NCBI GenBank assembly: GCA_945861365.1
Contig: CAMAUH010000121.1
Location: 1 to 9,930 of the forward strand
Direction: 5' to 3'
Source: Candidatus Kuenenia stuttgartensis
GTDB taxonomy: Bacteria > Planctomycetota > UBA1135 > UBA2386
Length of the DNA stretch: 9,930 nucleotides
Part shown: one piece after another, positions 1-6,428 of the stretch
How the letters are laid out: each line of letters starts with the position of its first letter
How positions within the stretch are numbered: the first letter of the stretch is position 1
Made by a program: the position numbers and the translations under genes
Notes under the pieces: generated by a model
Seen by the model: the letters and a program-made list of their open reading frames with translations, nothing else
What the model was told of the DNA's origin: nothing
Databases searched by the model: none

Positions 1-279
1 GACGACCACCGCGTTGTGCCGCACCGCGATGTCGGTCGGCAGGCGATGGCGCAGCTTGGGATCGAGCGTGCGTTCTTCGAGGCCGTGGAACGGCAGGCCG
101 AGCATCTCCGACCAGATGCGGTAGCCGCGCTCGATCGTGATCATGCCGCGGGACGCGAGCTTCTCGATCTGCGCAGCCTCGCCCGCCGGACAGTCCTTCA
201 GAGCGACCTCGAGGAAGCGCCGGTCTTCGTCGAGGCTCACCGCGAGGGCGCCGATCAGATCAGCCTTCGTTTGGGCCAT
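1..279 (-). CDS. gspE: GspE/PilB/MshE-type assembly ATPase, N-terminal fragment (runs off left edge)
   Basis: The minus strand from 279 down to 1 is an uninterrupted 93-codon reading frame without a stop. Its translation begins MAQTKADLIGALAVSL and continues with an (I/L)-rich helix, then LGLPFHGLEERTLDPKLRHR, followed by a stretch ending LPTDIAVRHNAVVV. The pattern 'GLP(Y/F)..L....(I/L)DP.L...(I/L)P..(I/L)A..(H/Y)..(V/L)V' is the hallmark of the T2SSE_N/MshEN domain that precedes the ATPase core of GspE, PilB and MshE; in several members this domain binds c-di-GMP or the GspL/PilM partner. The catalytic Walker regions lie outside the window. The start at 279 has AGGA four bases upstream; an in-frame ATG twelve bases earlier (291) has no ribosome site. 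It is divergent from a GspG/GspF/secretin operon, which fits it being the motor of that machine. Which paralogue (GspE, PilB or MshE) cannot be decided from this piece. Confidence 0.82.
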   Translation of the reverse strand, partial: MAQTKADLIGALAVSLDEDRRFLEVALKDCPAGEAAQIEKLASRGMITIERGYRIWSEMLGLPFHGLEERTLDPKLRHRLPTDIAVRHNAVVV

Positions 280-395
280 CGCGTCCTGCATCGGCGCATC
301 GCGGCGTGCGACCTGAGTCGACCCGTCGTGCGATCGGGCTGCCCGCACAGGATTTTTCCGCAAGGAGAATGTGGGCTGCGGTCGATCAGGATGCC
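280..395. promoter_or_regulatory. Divergent intergenic control region between ATPase gene and pseudopilin operon
   Basis: This 116-base gap separates the minus-strand ATPase gene from the plus-strand pilin operon, so promoters for both must lie in it or in the gene ends. I could not identify a convincing -35/-10 pair or a sigma-54 site. It holds two copies of CGTGCGA (305-311 and 327-333) 22 bases apart, about two helical turns, and a short palindrome CGGGCTGCCCG at 335-345. AAGGAG at 362-367 is the best ribosome-site-like string but sits only one base before an ATG at 369, which is in frame with the pilin gene. These are visible sequence facts; a regulatory role is inference. Confidence 0.45.
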
Positions 396-1046
396 ATGGA
401 CAAGGCAGCTGAAAGGGTTCGCTCGCGGCGTGCTGGCCAAAGTGGCTTCACGCTCGTCGAAGTAATCGTCGTGCTATCGGTCGTGCTCCTGCTCACCGGC
501 ATCGCGGTACCGATGATCAGCAGCTACATGGAAGATGGCCGCCGGGCTCGCGCGGAGGCCGAGTGCAAGGTCATCGGCGCGTCGATGATTTCGTTCTACA
601 AGGACATCGGTAGCTACCCGACCCGCAACAGCGGCTCGACGAACAACTTCATCTACTCGTTGTTCACCGGCGCGACCATGCCGACCACCAACCCGTGGAG
701 CGGTGGCCACAACTGGATCACCTGGGGCATGGGCAACCGTGGTGACCTGCTGAACAACCACCTGATGATCAACAGGCCGCAGAACGCGGCTGGCGCCGCC
801 TATCCGACCACCGGCAGCATGCGTTGGCGCGGTCCGTACACGAACGGCAGCAGCCCGCTCGACCCGTGGGGGCGCCCGTACGTGATCAACGTGGTCAGCG
901 GCTTCTTCCAGAACGCGACGAACTACAAGCGGCTCTGGGTCGTGTCGGCCGGACCCAACGGCATCTTCGACACCAGCGCGAACGCCACCGCGACGACGAA
1001 CCTCGCCGGTGACGACATCGGGATGATGGTCTCCCAGCAGCCGTGA
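396..1046 (+). CDS. gspG: GspG-like major pseudopilin (type IV filament subunit)
   Basis: This 216-residue protein is a filament subunit that would be cleaved and methylated by a prepilin peptidase and polymerised at the inner membrane. A basic 17-residue leader ends in Gly17, followed by the class III signal FTLVEVIVVLSVVLLLTGIA (Phe+1, Glu+5) and the amphipathic helix with KVIGASMISFYKDIGSYPT. The C-terminal half has WRGPY (144-148), DPWGRPY (156-162), SAGPNG (184-189) and GDDIG (205-209), the family pattern of the calcium-stabilised GspG loop. A roughly 70-residue insertion, rich in Asn, Trp and Gly, sits between helix and C-terminal sheet. The ATG at 396 is chosen because AGGA precedes it by four bases and the leader is of normal length; 369 and 306 are in-frame alternatives giving longer leaders. 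First position in the operon, with a hairpin behind it, suits an abundant subunit. Confidence 0.88.
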   Translation: MDKAAERVRSRRAGQSGFTLVEVIVVLSVVLLLTGIAVPMISSYMEDGRRARAEAECKVIGASMISFYKDIGSYPTRNSGSTNNFIYSLFTGATMPTTNPWSGGHNWITWGMGNRGDLLNNHLMINRPQNAAGAAYPTTGSMRWRGPYTNGSSPLDPWGRPYVINVVSGFFQNATNYKRLWVVSAGPNGIFDTSANATATTNLAGDDIGMMVSQQP

Positions 1047-1051
1047 TCCAG

Positions 1052-1084
1052 GTGCGGCCCGGCGCGGAGAGCCCCGGACCGCGC
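1052..1084 (+). other. Imperfect hairpin in the gspG-gspF spacer
   Basis: GCGGCCCGG (1054-1062) faces CCGGACCGC (1074-1082), eight of nine pairs with one C-A mismatch, extended by a wobble pair and a G-C pair outward; the loop is eleven bases. No T-run follows, so it is not a standard intrinsic terminator. Position right after a pilin gene suggests an RNA-stabilising or partial-attenuation element that would lift pilin level over the rest of the operon; that role is inference. The spacer also carries a run of seven C at 1090-1096. Confidence 0.35.
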
Positions 1085-1117
1085 GCACACCCCCCCTCGA
1101 CCTGAACCCCGCCCTCG

Positions 1118-2323
1118 ATGCGCTTTCGTTCGACGATCCTCGAACCGGACGGCTCGCAGAGCCAGACCGTCGTCGAAGCTGCCGACGAGCAGGCTCTGCA
1201 CGAACGCCTGCATCATGAGGGGCGGACGCTGGTGCAGGTCAAGGCGCTCGACGCCGTCGAGCAGGATGACGCTGCTGCCGATGTCCGTATCTCCGGCCGT
1301 CGGCTGCTGCTGCTGACGCAGGCGTTGTACGAGGCTCTGGATGCCGGTGTGCCGCTGCTCGGCACGTTCCAGGCGATCGCCGACCAGGAAGACGATCCGC
1401 GCATCAGCGAACTGCTCGAGTCGGTCAGCGACCGCATCGCCGCCGGCCAGTCGCTGAGCGACACGCTCGCCGGCTATCCGGCCGCGTTCCCCGGCATCTA
1501 CTGCGCTTTGATCAAGGCCGGTGAGCAGTCCGGCGCCCTGCCCGACGTGCTGCTGTCCATCACCGGGTTCCTGGAGTGGAAGCTGGAGATCGCGAGCACC
1601 GTGAAGCAGGCGATGGTCTACCCGCTGGTCATCCTGGCCGCGGGCTACGGCATGGTGTTGTTCATGCTGTCGTTCGTCATCCCGCGGCTCGGCAGCGTGC
1701 TGAGCAAGATGGGCGGCGAACTCCCGTTGGCGAGCCGGTACCTGATCAGCTCGTCCGGATTCGTCGCGGACAACGTGTGGGCGATCCTCGGCGGCACCGT
1801 CGGCGCCGTCGTCGCTTTCGTCTTGCTGTCGCGCACCGCCGCCTTCCAGGCCGTGGTGATGAACGCGCTGGCGAAGCTGCCCGTGGTCAGTCACGTCGTG
1901 GCGACGCTGGCGATCGCGCAGTTCTGCCGCACGTTCAGCGTGCTGCTGCACTCCGGTCTGACGATGACCAATGCGCTCGAGCTCGGTGGCGCCGCGGTGT
2001 CGCTGCCGAGCGTGCGCGACAAGCTCGATGCGGCGCGCGAACGCATCCTCGGCGGCGCGCGCCTCGGTGAGGCGCTGGAGGAAGAGGAAGTTCTGCCGCC
2101 CGTCGCGCTGAGCATGGTGATGGTCGGCGAGGAGGCCGGTCGGCTGCCCGTGACCTTCGAGCGCCTGAGCCGTCTGTACGACCGCGAGGTGAAGGCAGCC
2201 GTGAAGAAGGCGCTCGGCATGCTCGAGCCGATCGTGACGGTGCTGCTCGGCGTGATCGTCGGCGGCGTCGCGGTGCTGGTCGTCACCACGATCTACTCGG
2301 CGATGAAGGGGATCGGCAAATGA
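1118..2323 (+). CDS. gspF: GspF/PilC/MshG-family inner-membrane platform protein
   Basis: This 401-residue polytopic protein is of usual GspF/PilC length and would couple the cytoplasmic ATPase to pilin assembly. Two homologous T2SSF domains are visible: the first, about residues 63-185, contains LLTQALYEALDAGVPLL and GEQSGALPDVLL (near 135-146); the second, about 265-390, contains FCRTFSVLLHSGLTMTNALE and GEEAGRLPVTFERL (near 337-350). Predicted membrane segments lie near 168-190, 221-242 and 369-396. A cytoplasmic N-terminal extension of about 60 residues precedes the first domain, as in PilC. An in-frame stop at 1103-1105 fixes ATG 1118 as the first possible ATG. No Shine-Dalgarno string precedes it; the leader is C-rich, unlike most other junctions in this operon. 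It ends in an ATGA overlap with the next gene, so the two are probably translationally coupled. Confidence 0.95.
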   Translation: MRFRSTILEPDGSQSQTVVEAADEQALHERLHHEGRTLVQVKALDAVEQDDAAADVRISGRRLLLLTQALYEALDAGVPLLGTFQAIADQEDDPRISELLESVSDRIAAGQSLSDTLAGYPAAFPGIYCALIKAGEQSGALPDVLLSITGFLEWKLEIASTVKQAMVYPLVILAAGYGMVLFMLSFVIPRLGSVLSKMGGELPLASRYLISSSGFVADNVWAILGGTVGAVVAFVLLSRTAAFQAVVMNALAKLPVVSHVVATLAIAQFCRTFSVLLHSGLTMTNALELGGAAVSLPSVRDKLDAARERILGGARLGEALEEEEVLPPVALSMVMVGEEAGRLPVTFERLSRLYDREVKAAVKKALGMLEPIVTVLLGVIVGGVAVLVVTTIYSAMKGIGK

Positions 2324-3132
2324 CCGCTGTCGCATGCAACGGCGTAGCGCGCGAGCGGGGGTTCGCCCTGCTGGTCCTGCTCGGCGTCATCGGTGCCGCC
2401 AGCATGGCGATCGTGCTGGCCGCGACCGCGATGCTGCCGCCGCTCGCGGGCCGTGTCGTGACCACGACGGACCACGTCGAGACCGCGGTGTTGGCCGCCC
2501 GCACGGGCTACCTGCGCAACGGCGCGTTCCCTGCGAACCTCACGGCTGCCGCGACCGCCAGCGGGCTCGATCCGCGTGGCGCGTGGCGCAACGATCCGTA
2601 CGGCGTTGCCCAGGATCTCGGTTACGGCATGTTCGGCACGACTCTGCGCGTGCGCAGCCGCGGCACCGACCGTGCGTTCGGCACCGCCGACGACGTCACC
2701 TACCTGCTGCCCACCGAACGCCACCTGCGGCTGCGCCAACGCGGGCGGCTGCGCGTGTTGCGGGCGTTGTTCGCCGTCAGCCCGTACCGGACCGCCGGCA
2801 CCATGTCGGCGGCCGAACAGGCCAGCATGCGTGCGGCGATGCGCGACTTCGCGATCGCGCAGCGGCGCTGGCTCGGCGCCGACGCGGCGACGCTGCCGAC
2901 GCTGGCGGCGCGACTCGTCACCGCTGGCACGACCATCACCGACCTGGTCGCGCTGCACTCGCTGCCGGCGTTGCCGGTCGCGCTGACGGGGGCCGGCGGT
3001 CTGGCGACGGCGATCGGTGCTGCCGACAGCGCCTGCGTCGACGGCGCAAGGCGCCCATTGTTGCGGCACGCCACGGTCGGCTTCTGCGCCGCCGGCAACG
3101 ACCGCGTGGGAGGAACCAATGACGACATGTGA
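2320..3132 (+). CDS. Atypical pseudopilin lacking Glu+5 (GspK-like N-terminus) with two GspG-type loops
   Basis: This 270-residue protein starts in an ATGA overlap with gspF; AAGGGGA at 2306-2312, seven bases upstream, supports the start. A 14-residue leader ends ERG, followed by FALLVLLGVIGAASMAIVLA, so Gly-1 and Phe+1 are kept but position +5 is Val instead of Glu. Loss of Glu+5 is characteristic of GspK, the tip pseudopilin, and 'GFALLVLL' resembles GspK N-termini, but I do not see GspK's large alpha-helical domain signature. The rest contains a GspG-like DPYG (92-95) leading to SRGTDRAFGTADD (113-125), then a helical, Arg/Ala/Leu-rich stretch, then a second loop GNDRVGGTNDDM (259-270) at the very end. 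It is best described as a minor pseudopilin, perhaps filament tip or initiator. Assignment to a named family is not secure. Confidence 0.75.
   Translation: MTAVACNGVARERGFALLVLLGVIGAASMAIVLAATAMLPPLAGRVVTTTDHVETAVLAARTGYLRNGAFPANLTAAATASGLDPRGAWRNDPYGVAQDLGYGMFGTTLRVRSRGTDRAFGTADDVTYLLPTERHLRLRQRGRLRVLRALFAVSPYRTAGTMSAAEQASMRAAMRDFAIAQRRWLGADAATLPTLAARLVTAGTTITDLVALHSLPALPVALTGAGGLATAIGAADSACVDGARRPLLRHATVGFCAAGNDRVGGTNDDM
3108..3114 (+). promoter_or_regulatory. Ribosome binding site inside the upstream gene, sets the start of the third pseudopilin
   Basis: GGGAGGA lies four bases before the ATG at 3119 and within the last codons of the preceding pseudopilin, where it also encodes part of the Gly-Gly-Thr of its C-terminal loop. 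It is the strongest Shine-Dalgarno string in the operon and decides the start at 3119 over an in-frame ATG at 3017. Confidence 0.7.
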
Positions 3133-3784
3133 ACACCCGGTTCTGCGCGCCCAGCACGGCTTCACGTTGATCGAGATGATCATCGTGCTCGCGGTGCTCG
3201 GCCTGCTGGTCGGCACCGCGATGCCATTGGCAGGCGCCGTCGTGCAGGCCGATCGCCGGCAGGAAGCGCGGCGCGAGCTGACGGACATCGCCACCGCGCT
3301 GGAGTCGTACTGGTACGACAACGCCGCGTTCCCCGTGGCATTGAACAGCACCGGATTCTTCGGCGTGCACCTGCAACCCGGCGTGAAGGACACCGTGATC
3401 GAGGATCCGTTCGGTGCCGGCCAGGGCTACCGCTACGTCATCGACGCGGTCAACAACATCGCCACCGTCTACAGCCGCGGCGAGAACGGCGTCGACAACG
3501 GCTTCGCGGCCGAGGAGTTCGTCGTGCGCGTGTACGCGGCGACGCCCGGGCTCAAGCGCACGTGGCAGCGACTGCGCCTGATCGTCGAGCTGCTGGCCGA
3601 CCACATCGAGTCGGGCGGCTCCGTCATCGGGACCTGGCCGACCGTGCGCGCCGCGGCGGGCATGCCCGCCCCGTTCGACCGCGACGGCTTCGGCCAGACC
3701 TTCACGTGGGACGAGACGACCCACACCCTCGCCAGCTCCGGACCCGATCGCGTCGCCGGCAACGCCGACGACATCACCCTCTGA
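3119..3784 (+). CDS. Pseudopilin with canonical prepilin signal and duplicated GspG-like C-terminal loop
   Basis: This 221-residue type IV filament subunit has a 14-residue leader ending QHG, followed by FTLIEMIIVLAVLGLLVGTA with Phe+1 and Glu+5, then a helix carrying RRELTDIATALESYWYDN, typical of GspG. Two GspG-like modules follow: DPFG (96-99) to SRGENGVDNG (119-128), and DRDGFG (187-192) to SSGPDRVAGNADDITL (206-221), separated by an amphipathic stretch around LKRTWQRLRLIVELLADHIE. A single GspG has one such loop, so this looks like an internal duplication of the calcium-loop sheet. The start is set by GGGAGGA at 3108-3114; the gene overlaps its predecessor by 14 bases, implying coupled translation. 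It is probably a minor or second major subunit. The prepilin class is near certain; the exact role in the filament is not visible. Confidence 0.88.
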   Translation: MTTCEHPVLRAQHGFTLIEMIIVLAVLGLLVGTAMPLAGAVVQADRRQEARRELTDIATALESYWYDNAAFPVALNSTGFFGVHLQPGVKDTVIEDPFGAGQGYRYVIDAVNNIATVYSRGENGVDNGFAAEEFVVRVYAATPGLKRTWQRLRLIVELLADHIESGGSVIGTWPTVRAAAGMPAPFDRDGFGQTFTWDETTHTLASSGPDRVAGNADDITL

Positions 3785-3790
3785 ACGACC

Positions 3791-5206
3791 ATGCAGACCA
3801 TCGCGATCCTCGAACTGGAAGAAGGCGGGCTGAACGTCGTCGTCGGCGGGCGCGACGGCGCCACGATCCGCGTGGTGCATTCGCTGCGCGTGCCGCTGAC
3901 CGACCTCGGCCGCGAGTCGCTCGGCAGCGCGCTGCGTTCGATCGACCGGGACGTGCTGCAGGGCGTGACCGGCGTGCACGTCGTGCTCGGCGAGCGCCGC
4001 ATGCAGCACTTCCTGGCCACGGTGCCGAAGTTGTCGGTGCCGGACGCGATCAAGTTCGTCGTGCGCGAAGCCCTGCGCGTGACCGGCATGCAGAGCCCCG
4101 CCGATACCCTGGTCTCGACACGGCTGGTCCGGCGGCTGCCGCACGGCAGGGTCGTGGTCGGTGCCACCGCCATCGCGCGCAACGTCTGGGAGGCCATGCG
4201 CGAGGCCTTCACTGCCAACGACCTCCAGGTGCTGGGGCTCTATTCGATGGAGGCCTGCCATGCCTTGGCCGCCGCCTCGAGTGATGGCGGGCCCGTCGCG
4301 GTGCTCGAGTGCAACGGCGGTCGCGCGCGCTTCGTGCTGTGCGACGGGCAGAGCCCGATGCAGGTGCGCCGCTTCCTGATCGGTGGTGGCGGTGACGGCA
4401 ACGCCACGGCACTGGCTGCCCAGCTGACGATGGAGCTGCCGCGCACGTTCGAATGGCTACGCGAGACCAACCAGCCGATGCCGGGAACCCTGGTGCTCGG
4501 CGCGCGCGTGCAGGTCGACGACGACATGCTGCCGTCGCTGCGCGGTGACGATCTGAAGGCGGTGGTGCGAGCGTCGTCGCCGGTGCCGGTGGATGCGGGC
4601 CAAGCGCCGCCGAGCATCGGCGTCGCGATGCTGTTGGCGCGGCTGTGCGATGGCCAGTCGCTGCCGTCGCTTCTGGACGAGCCGACGTTCTCGCTGCCGG
4701 TGCCGATGTCGCGCATCGCCGGGCTGGCGGCGATGTTCGTCGCCGGGCTCGCCGGTTCGTGGAGCGCGGTCGTCGACGGGGCGGGATGGATGCAGGTTCG
4801 CGACGCACGTGAGGAGGTGGCTGTCGAGGCCCGGGAACTGAGCGGCCGCCTGTCGGCAGAGGGGCTGCCGCAGACGGCGCAAGGGCCCAGCGGCGACGAC
4901 GAGCTCCTCGTGGGTGCGCTGTCGATGCGTCGCCCGATCAGCAAGCTGCTCGCCGACGTCAGCAACTGCGCCGACACGGAGCTGCATGTCGAGGACATGA
5001 AGTTCGCCAGCACCGACCGCATCGTCATCACTGGCATCGTGCAGGGCGACTCGCGGCAGGACGCGTTGAAGGCGATCGCCCGCTTCTCGCGGCAGCTCGC
5101 CGACATCCCGTACGTGCTGGCGGGCGGCGACGAGGAGATCACCGAGGTGCCGCGCTTGAAGAACTGCTTCAAGTTCCGGCTCGGCATGAAGTGGAGGAAC
5201 GGATGA
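3791..5206 (+). CDS. GspL/MshI-like PilM-PilN fusion, assembly-platform protein
   Basis: This 471-residue protein combines an N-terminal actin-like (PilM/GspL cytoplasmic) region of about 300 residues, a single membrane segment near 306-326 (RIAGLAAMFVAGLAGSWSAV), a short coiled coil near 328-353 and a PilN-type ferredoxin-like domain at about 383-470. Recognisable parts are ILELEEGGLNVVVGG at the start, the strand pair VAVLECNGGRARFVL typical of the second actin-like lobe, and the PilN-type ending in which 'EVPRLKNCFKFRLGMKW' follows an 'ALKAIARFSRQLADIPYV' helix. In T2SS and MSHA systems such a protein recruits the ATPase through its cytoplasmic domain and pairs with the PilO/GspM partner in the periplasm. 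It starts six bases after the upstream stop with no clear ribosome site, so coupling is likely, and ends in an ATGA overlap. Overall sequence is divergent; assignment rests on architecture, C-terminal pattern and position. Confidence 0.78.
   Translation: MQTIAILELEEGGLNVVVGGRDGATIRVVHSLRVPLTDLGRESLGSALRSIDRDVLQGVTGVHVVLGERRMQHFLATVPKLSVPDAIKFVVREALRVTGMQSPADTLVSTRLVRRLPHGRVVVGATAIARNVWEAMREAFTANDLQVLGLYSMEACHALAAASSDGGPVAVLECNGGRARFVLCDGQSPMQVRRFLIGGGGDGNATALAAQLTMELPRTFEWLRETNQPMPGTLVLGARVQVDDDMLPSLRGDDLKAVVRASSPVPVDAGQAPPSIGVAMLLARLCDGQSLPSLLDEPTFSLPVPMSRIAGLAAMFVAGLAGSWSAVVDGAGWMQVRDAREEVAVEARELSGRLSAEGLPQTAQGPSGDDELLVGALSMRRPISKLLADVSNCADTELHVEDMKFASTDRIVITGIVQGDSRQDALKAIARFSRQLADIPYVLAGGDEEITEVPRLKNCFKFRLGMKWRNG
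5193..5198 (+). promoter_or_regulatory. Ribosome binding site deciding the start of the PilO-like gene
   Basis: GGAGGA ends four bases before ATG 5203, which forms an ATGA overlap with the preceding stop. This favours 5203 over an in-frame GTG at 5191 that would lie upstream of and include the site. Confidence 0.65.
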
Positions 5207-5715
5207 AGGCCTTCGACAAGAGGACGGTGTGGGCGCTGCTGATCGTCGTCGCGACGGTGTTGCAGTTCGGTGCCGCCGGTGTGGCGCATCTGGCGCGCGT
5301 GGATGCCGGCAAGACGCTCGAGTCCGAGCGGCAGCAGGCCGCCGCATTGCAGCGGCAACTGGAGGCCCAGGAGGAGCGGCGCGTCGAGGGGAAGGTCGAA
5401 GCGCCTGCGCCGTCGCGCTGGCATCTGCTGGATGGCCCCGACGTCGCGGCGACGATGGAGGCCGTCAATGCGGCCGGCATCGATGCCCATGTCACGTTCG
5501 ATGCGATCAAGGCCGCGACCTCGAACGTCGCCGGCAAGCAGACCTTCCAGTTGTCGGGCCACGGCACGCCGGTGCAGGTCTGCGAGTTCCTCGCGGCGAT
5601 CGAGCAGCACGCGCGCCTGATCATCGTCGAGAGCGGCAGGTTCATGCCGGGCGGTGACGACCTGATCGCGTTCGATCTCGGGCTCGCGACGTACCACCGC
5701 GGAGGTGCGCGATGA
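5203..5715 (+). CDS. PilO/GspM/MshJ-like alignment-complex protein
   Basis: This 170-residue bitopic protein has a short cytoplasmic N-terminus (MKAFDKRT), one membrane segment at about 9-27, an Arg/Gln/Glu-rich coiled coil at about 38-62 and a periplasmic alpha/beta domain from about 80 to 165. The periplasmic part has the PilO-type pattern of a strand (FQLSGHGTPVQVCEFLAAIE) followed by a helix, then LIIVESGRF and a final strand near IAFDLGLATYH. In type IV filament systems this protein dimerises with the PilN or GspL domain encoded just upstream and helps transmit ATPase motion to the platform. It overlaps both neighbours by ATGA, the classical pilM-N-O-P spacing. Sequence identity to named families is low; the call rests on topology, fold pattern, size and position between the PilM/N-like and PilP/GspC-like genes. 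Confidence 0.72.
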   Translation: MKAFDKRTVWALLIVVATVLQFGAAGVAHLARVDAGKTLESERQQAAALQRQLEAQEERRVEGKVEAPAPSRWHLLDGPDVAATMEAVNAAGIDAHVTFDAIKAATSNVAGKQTFQLSGHGTPVQVCEFLAAIEQHARLIIVESGRFMPGGDDLIAFDLGLATYHRGGAR

Positions 5716-6428
5716 GGAAGAAAAAGCAAAAGGCCAAGAAGGGCATCAGCCCGCTGTTCGCCGCACTGCTGCTGCTCGGCAGCATGGGCGTGGTCGGCAG
5801 GTCGATTCTCGGGGGCGGGATCCAGGCGGTGGTCGGTCACGTGTCCGGCGTCCTCGCCGACGCGAATCCCGACGAACTGCCGGCGACCGATGAGCAGGCC
5901 GTCGAGGCCGGCACGCGGTGGATCGACCTGCTGGCGGAGCACGGCTCCTACGTGCGCGGCGGCGAGGTGCGGCAGGCGTTCGTCGCCTTCGAGTATCCGT
6001 CGTCGTGGACCGGGCCCACCTCGGGAGCACCGGGCGAGGCCCCGGCCGGGCGCTGGGTCGGTGAGGATCCGCCGCTGCTGCGGCTCGGGGTCGTCATGGT
6101 CAGTCGCGATGCGCGCCGCGCCGTGCTCGGCGGCAAGGTGATCGGCGTCGGCGACGCGATCGCGACCGGCACGGTCACCTCGATCGAAGCGGGCACGGTC
6201 ACGTTGGAATGGAGCGGCCGCAAGCTCACGTACGACCTCGAAGATGCCGCTCCGCGCGAGTTCCGCCACGAACGGGGCATGCGCAAGAACGAAGCGAAGA
6301 ACAGCGACGCCGCCGAGCCGACTGCCGTCGGCGCCGATGCGGATGGCAAGGATGGCGAGTCCGGCAGCGACACCAAGGCCGGCACCGACACGAAGGCCGG
6401 CAGCGACACGAAGGAACGGGAACAATGA
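5712..6428 (+). CDS. PilP/GspC/MshK-like inner-membrane to secretin linker
   Basis: This 238-residue protein begins with a very basic stretch (MRKKKQKAKKG), a membrane anchor at about 13-31 and an acidic/Ala-rich periplasmic linker. Residues 120-178 form a PilP/GspC homology-region-like beta domain: PPLLRLGVVMVSRDARRAVL, then KVIGVGDAIATGTVTSIEAG, then VTLEWSGRKLTYDL. This is the standard run of short strands ending with a residue-by-residue 'V.L...G....Y.L' strand, which in GspC and PilP contacts the secretin N0 domain. The last 50 residues are low-complexity, hydrophilic and end in three tandem six-residue units (GSDTKA-like). A strong site GGAGGT (5701-5706) precedes the start, and both ends are ATGA overlaps, with the secretin gene directly downstream. 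PilP, GspC or MshK cannot be told apart here. Confidence 0.75.
   Translation: MRKKKQKAKKGISPLFAALLLLGSMGVVGRSILGGGIQAVVGHVSGVLADANPDELPATDEQAVEAGTRWIDLLAEHGSYVRGGEVRQAFVAFEYPSSWTGPTSGAPGEAPAGRWVGEDPPLLRLGVVMVSRDARRAVLGGKVIGVGDAIATGTVTSIEAGTVTLEWSGRKLTYDLEDAAPREFRHERGMRKNEAKNSDAAEPTAVGADADGKDGESGSDTKAGTDTKAGSDTKEREQ
6363..6416 (+). repeat. Three tandem 18-bp repeats at the 3' end of the PilP/GspC-like gene
   Basis: Units at 6363-6380, 6381-6398 and 6399-6416 differ at only a few bases and encode G(S/T)DTK(A/E) three times. The 18-bp period keeps the frame, so copy-number change would alter only the length of a flexible tail. The third unit ends in AAGGAA, which lies about nine bases before the secretin ATG (6425) and may serve as its ribosome site. 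Confidence 0.85.

Noticed and set aside
306..395. Longer N-terminus for the first pseudopilin, starting at 306 or 369
   Set aside because: A 306 start would give a 47-residue leader, and at 369 the purine-rich string is only one base from the ATG. The 396 start has better spacing and a normal leader, though 369 is not excluded.
16..465. 149-codon plus-strand frame at the left end
   Set aside because: It runs opposite the recognisable MshEN-type N-terminus on the minus strand and overlaps the pilin gene out of frame.
1043..1105. Twenty-codon GTG-start frame overlapping the gspG stop
   Set aside because: It has no ribosome site and a biased Pro/Arg composition; it is most likely chance.
923..2335. 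470-codon open frame on the minus strand opposite gspF
   Set aside because: It lies antisense to a well-recognised GspF gene; its composition (His, Arg, Gln, Asp) is that of a codon-position shadow.
2936..5697. Long overlapping minus-strand frames (2936-4261 and 4240-5697)
   Set aside because: They oppose three plus-strand genes whose products fit the pathway and whose starts have ATGA or ribosome-site support; no domain was recognised in the minus frames.
6363..6416. Short repeats considered as a CRISPR or regulatory array
   Set aside because: The units are directly abutting, in frame and encode a periodic peptide, with no unique spacers.
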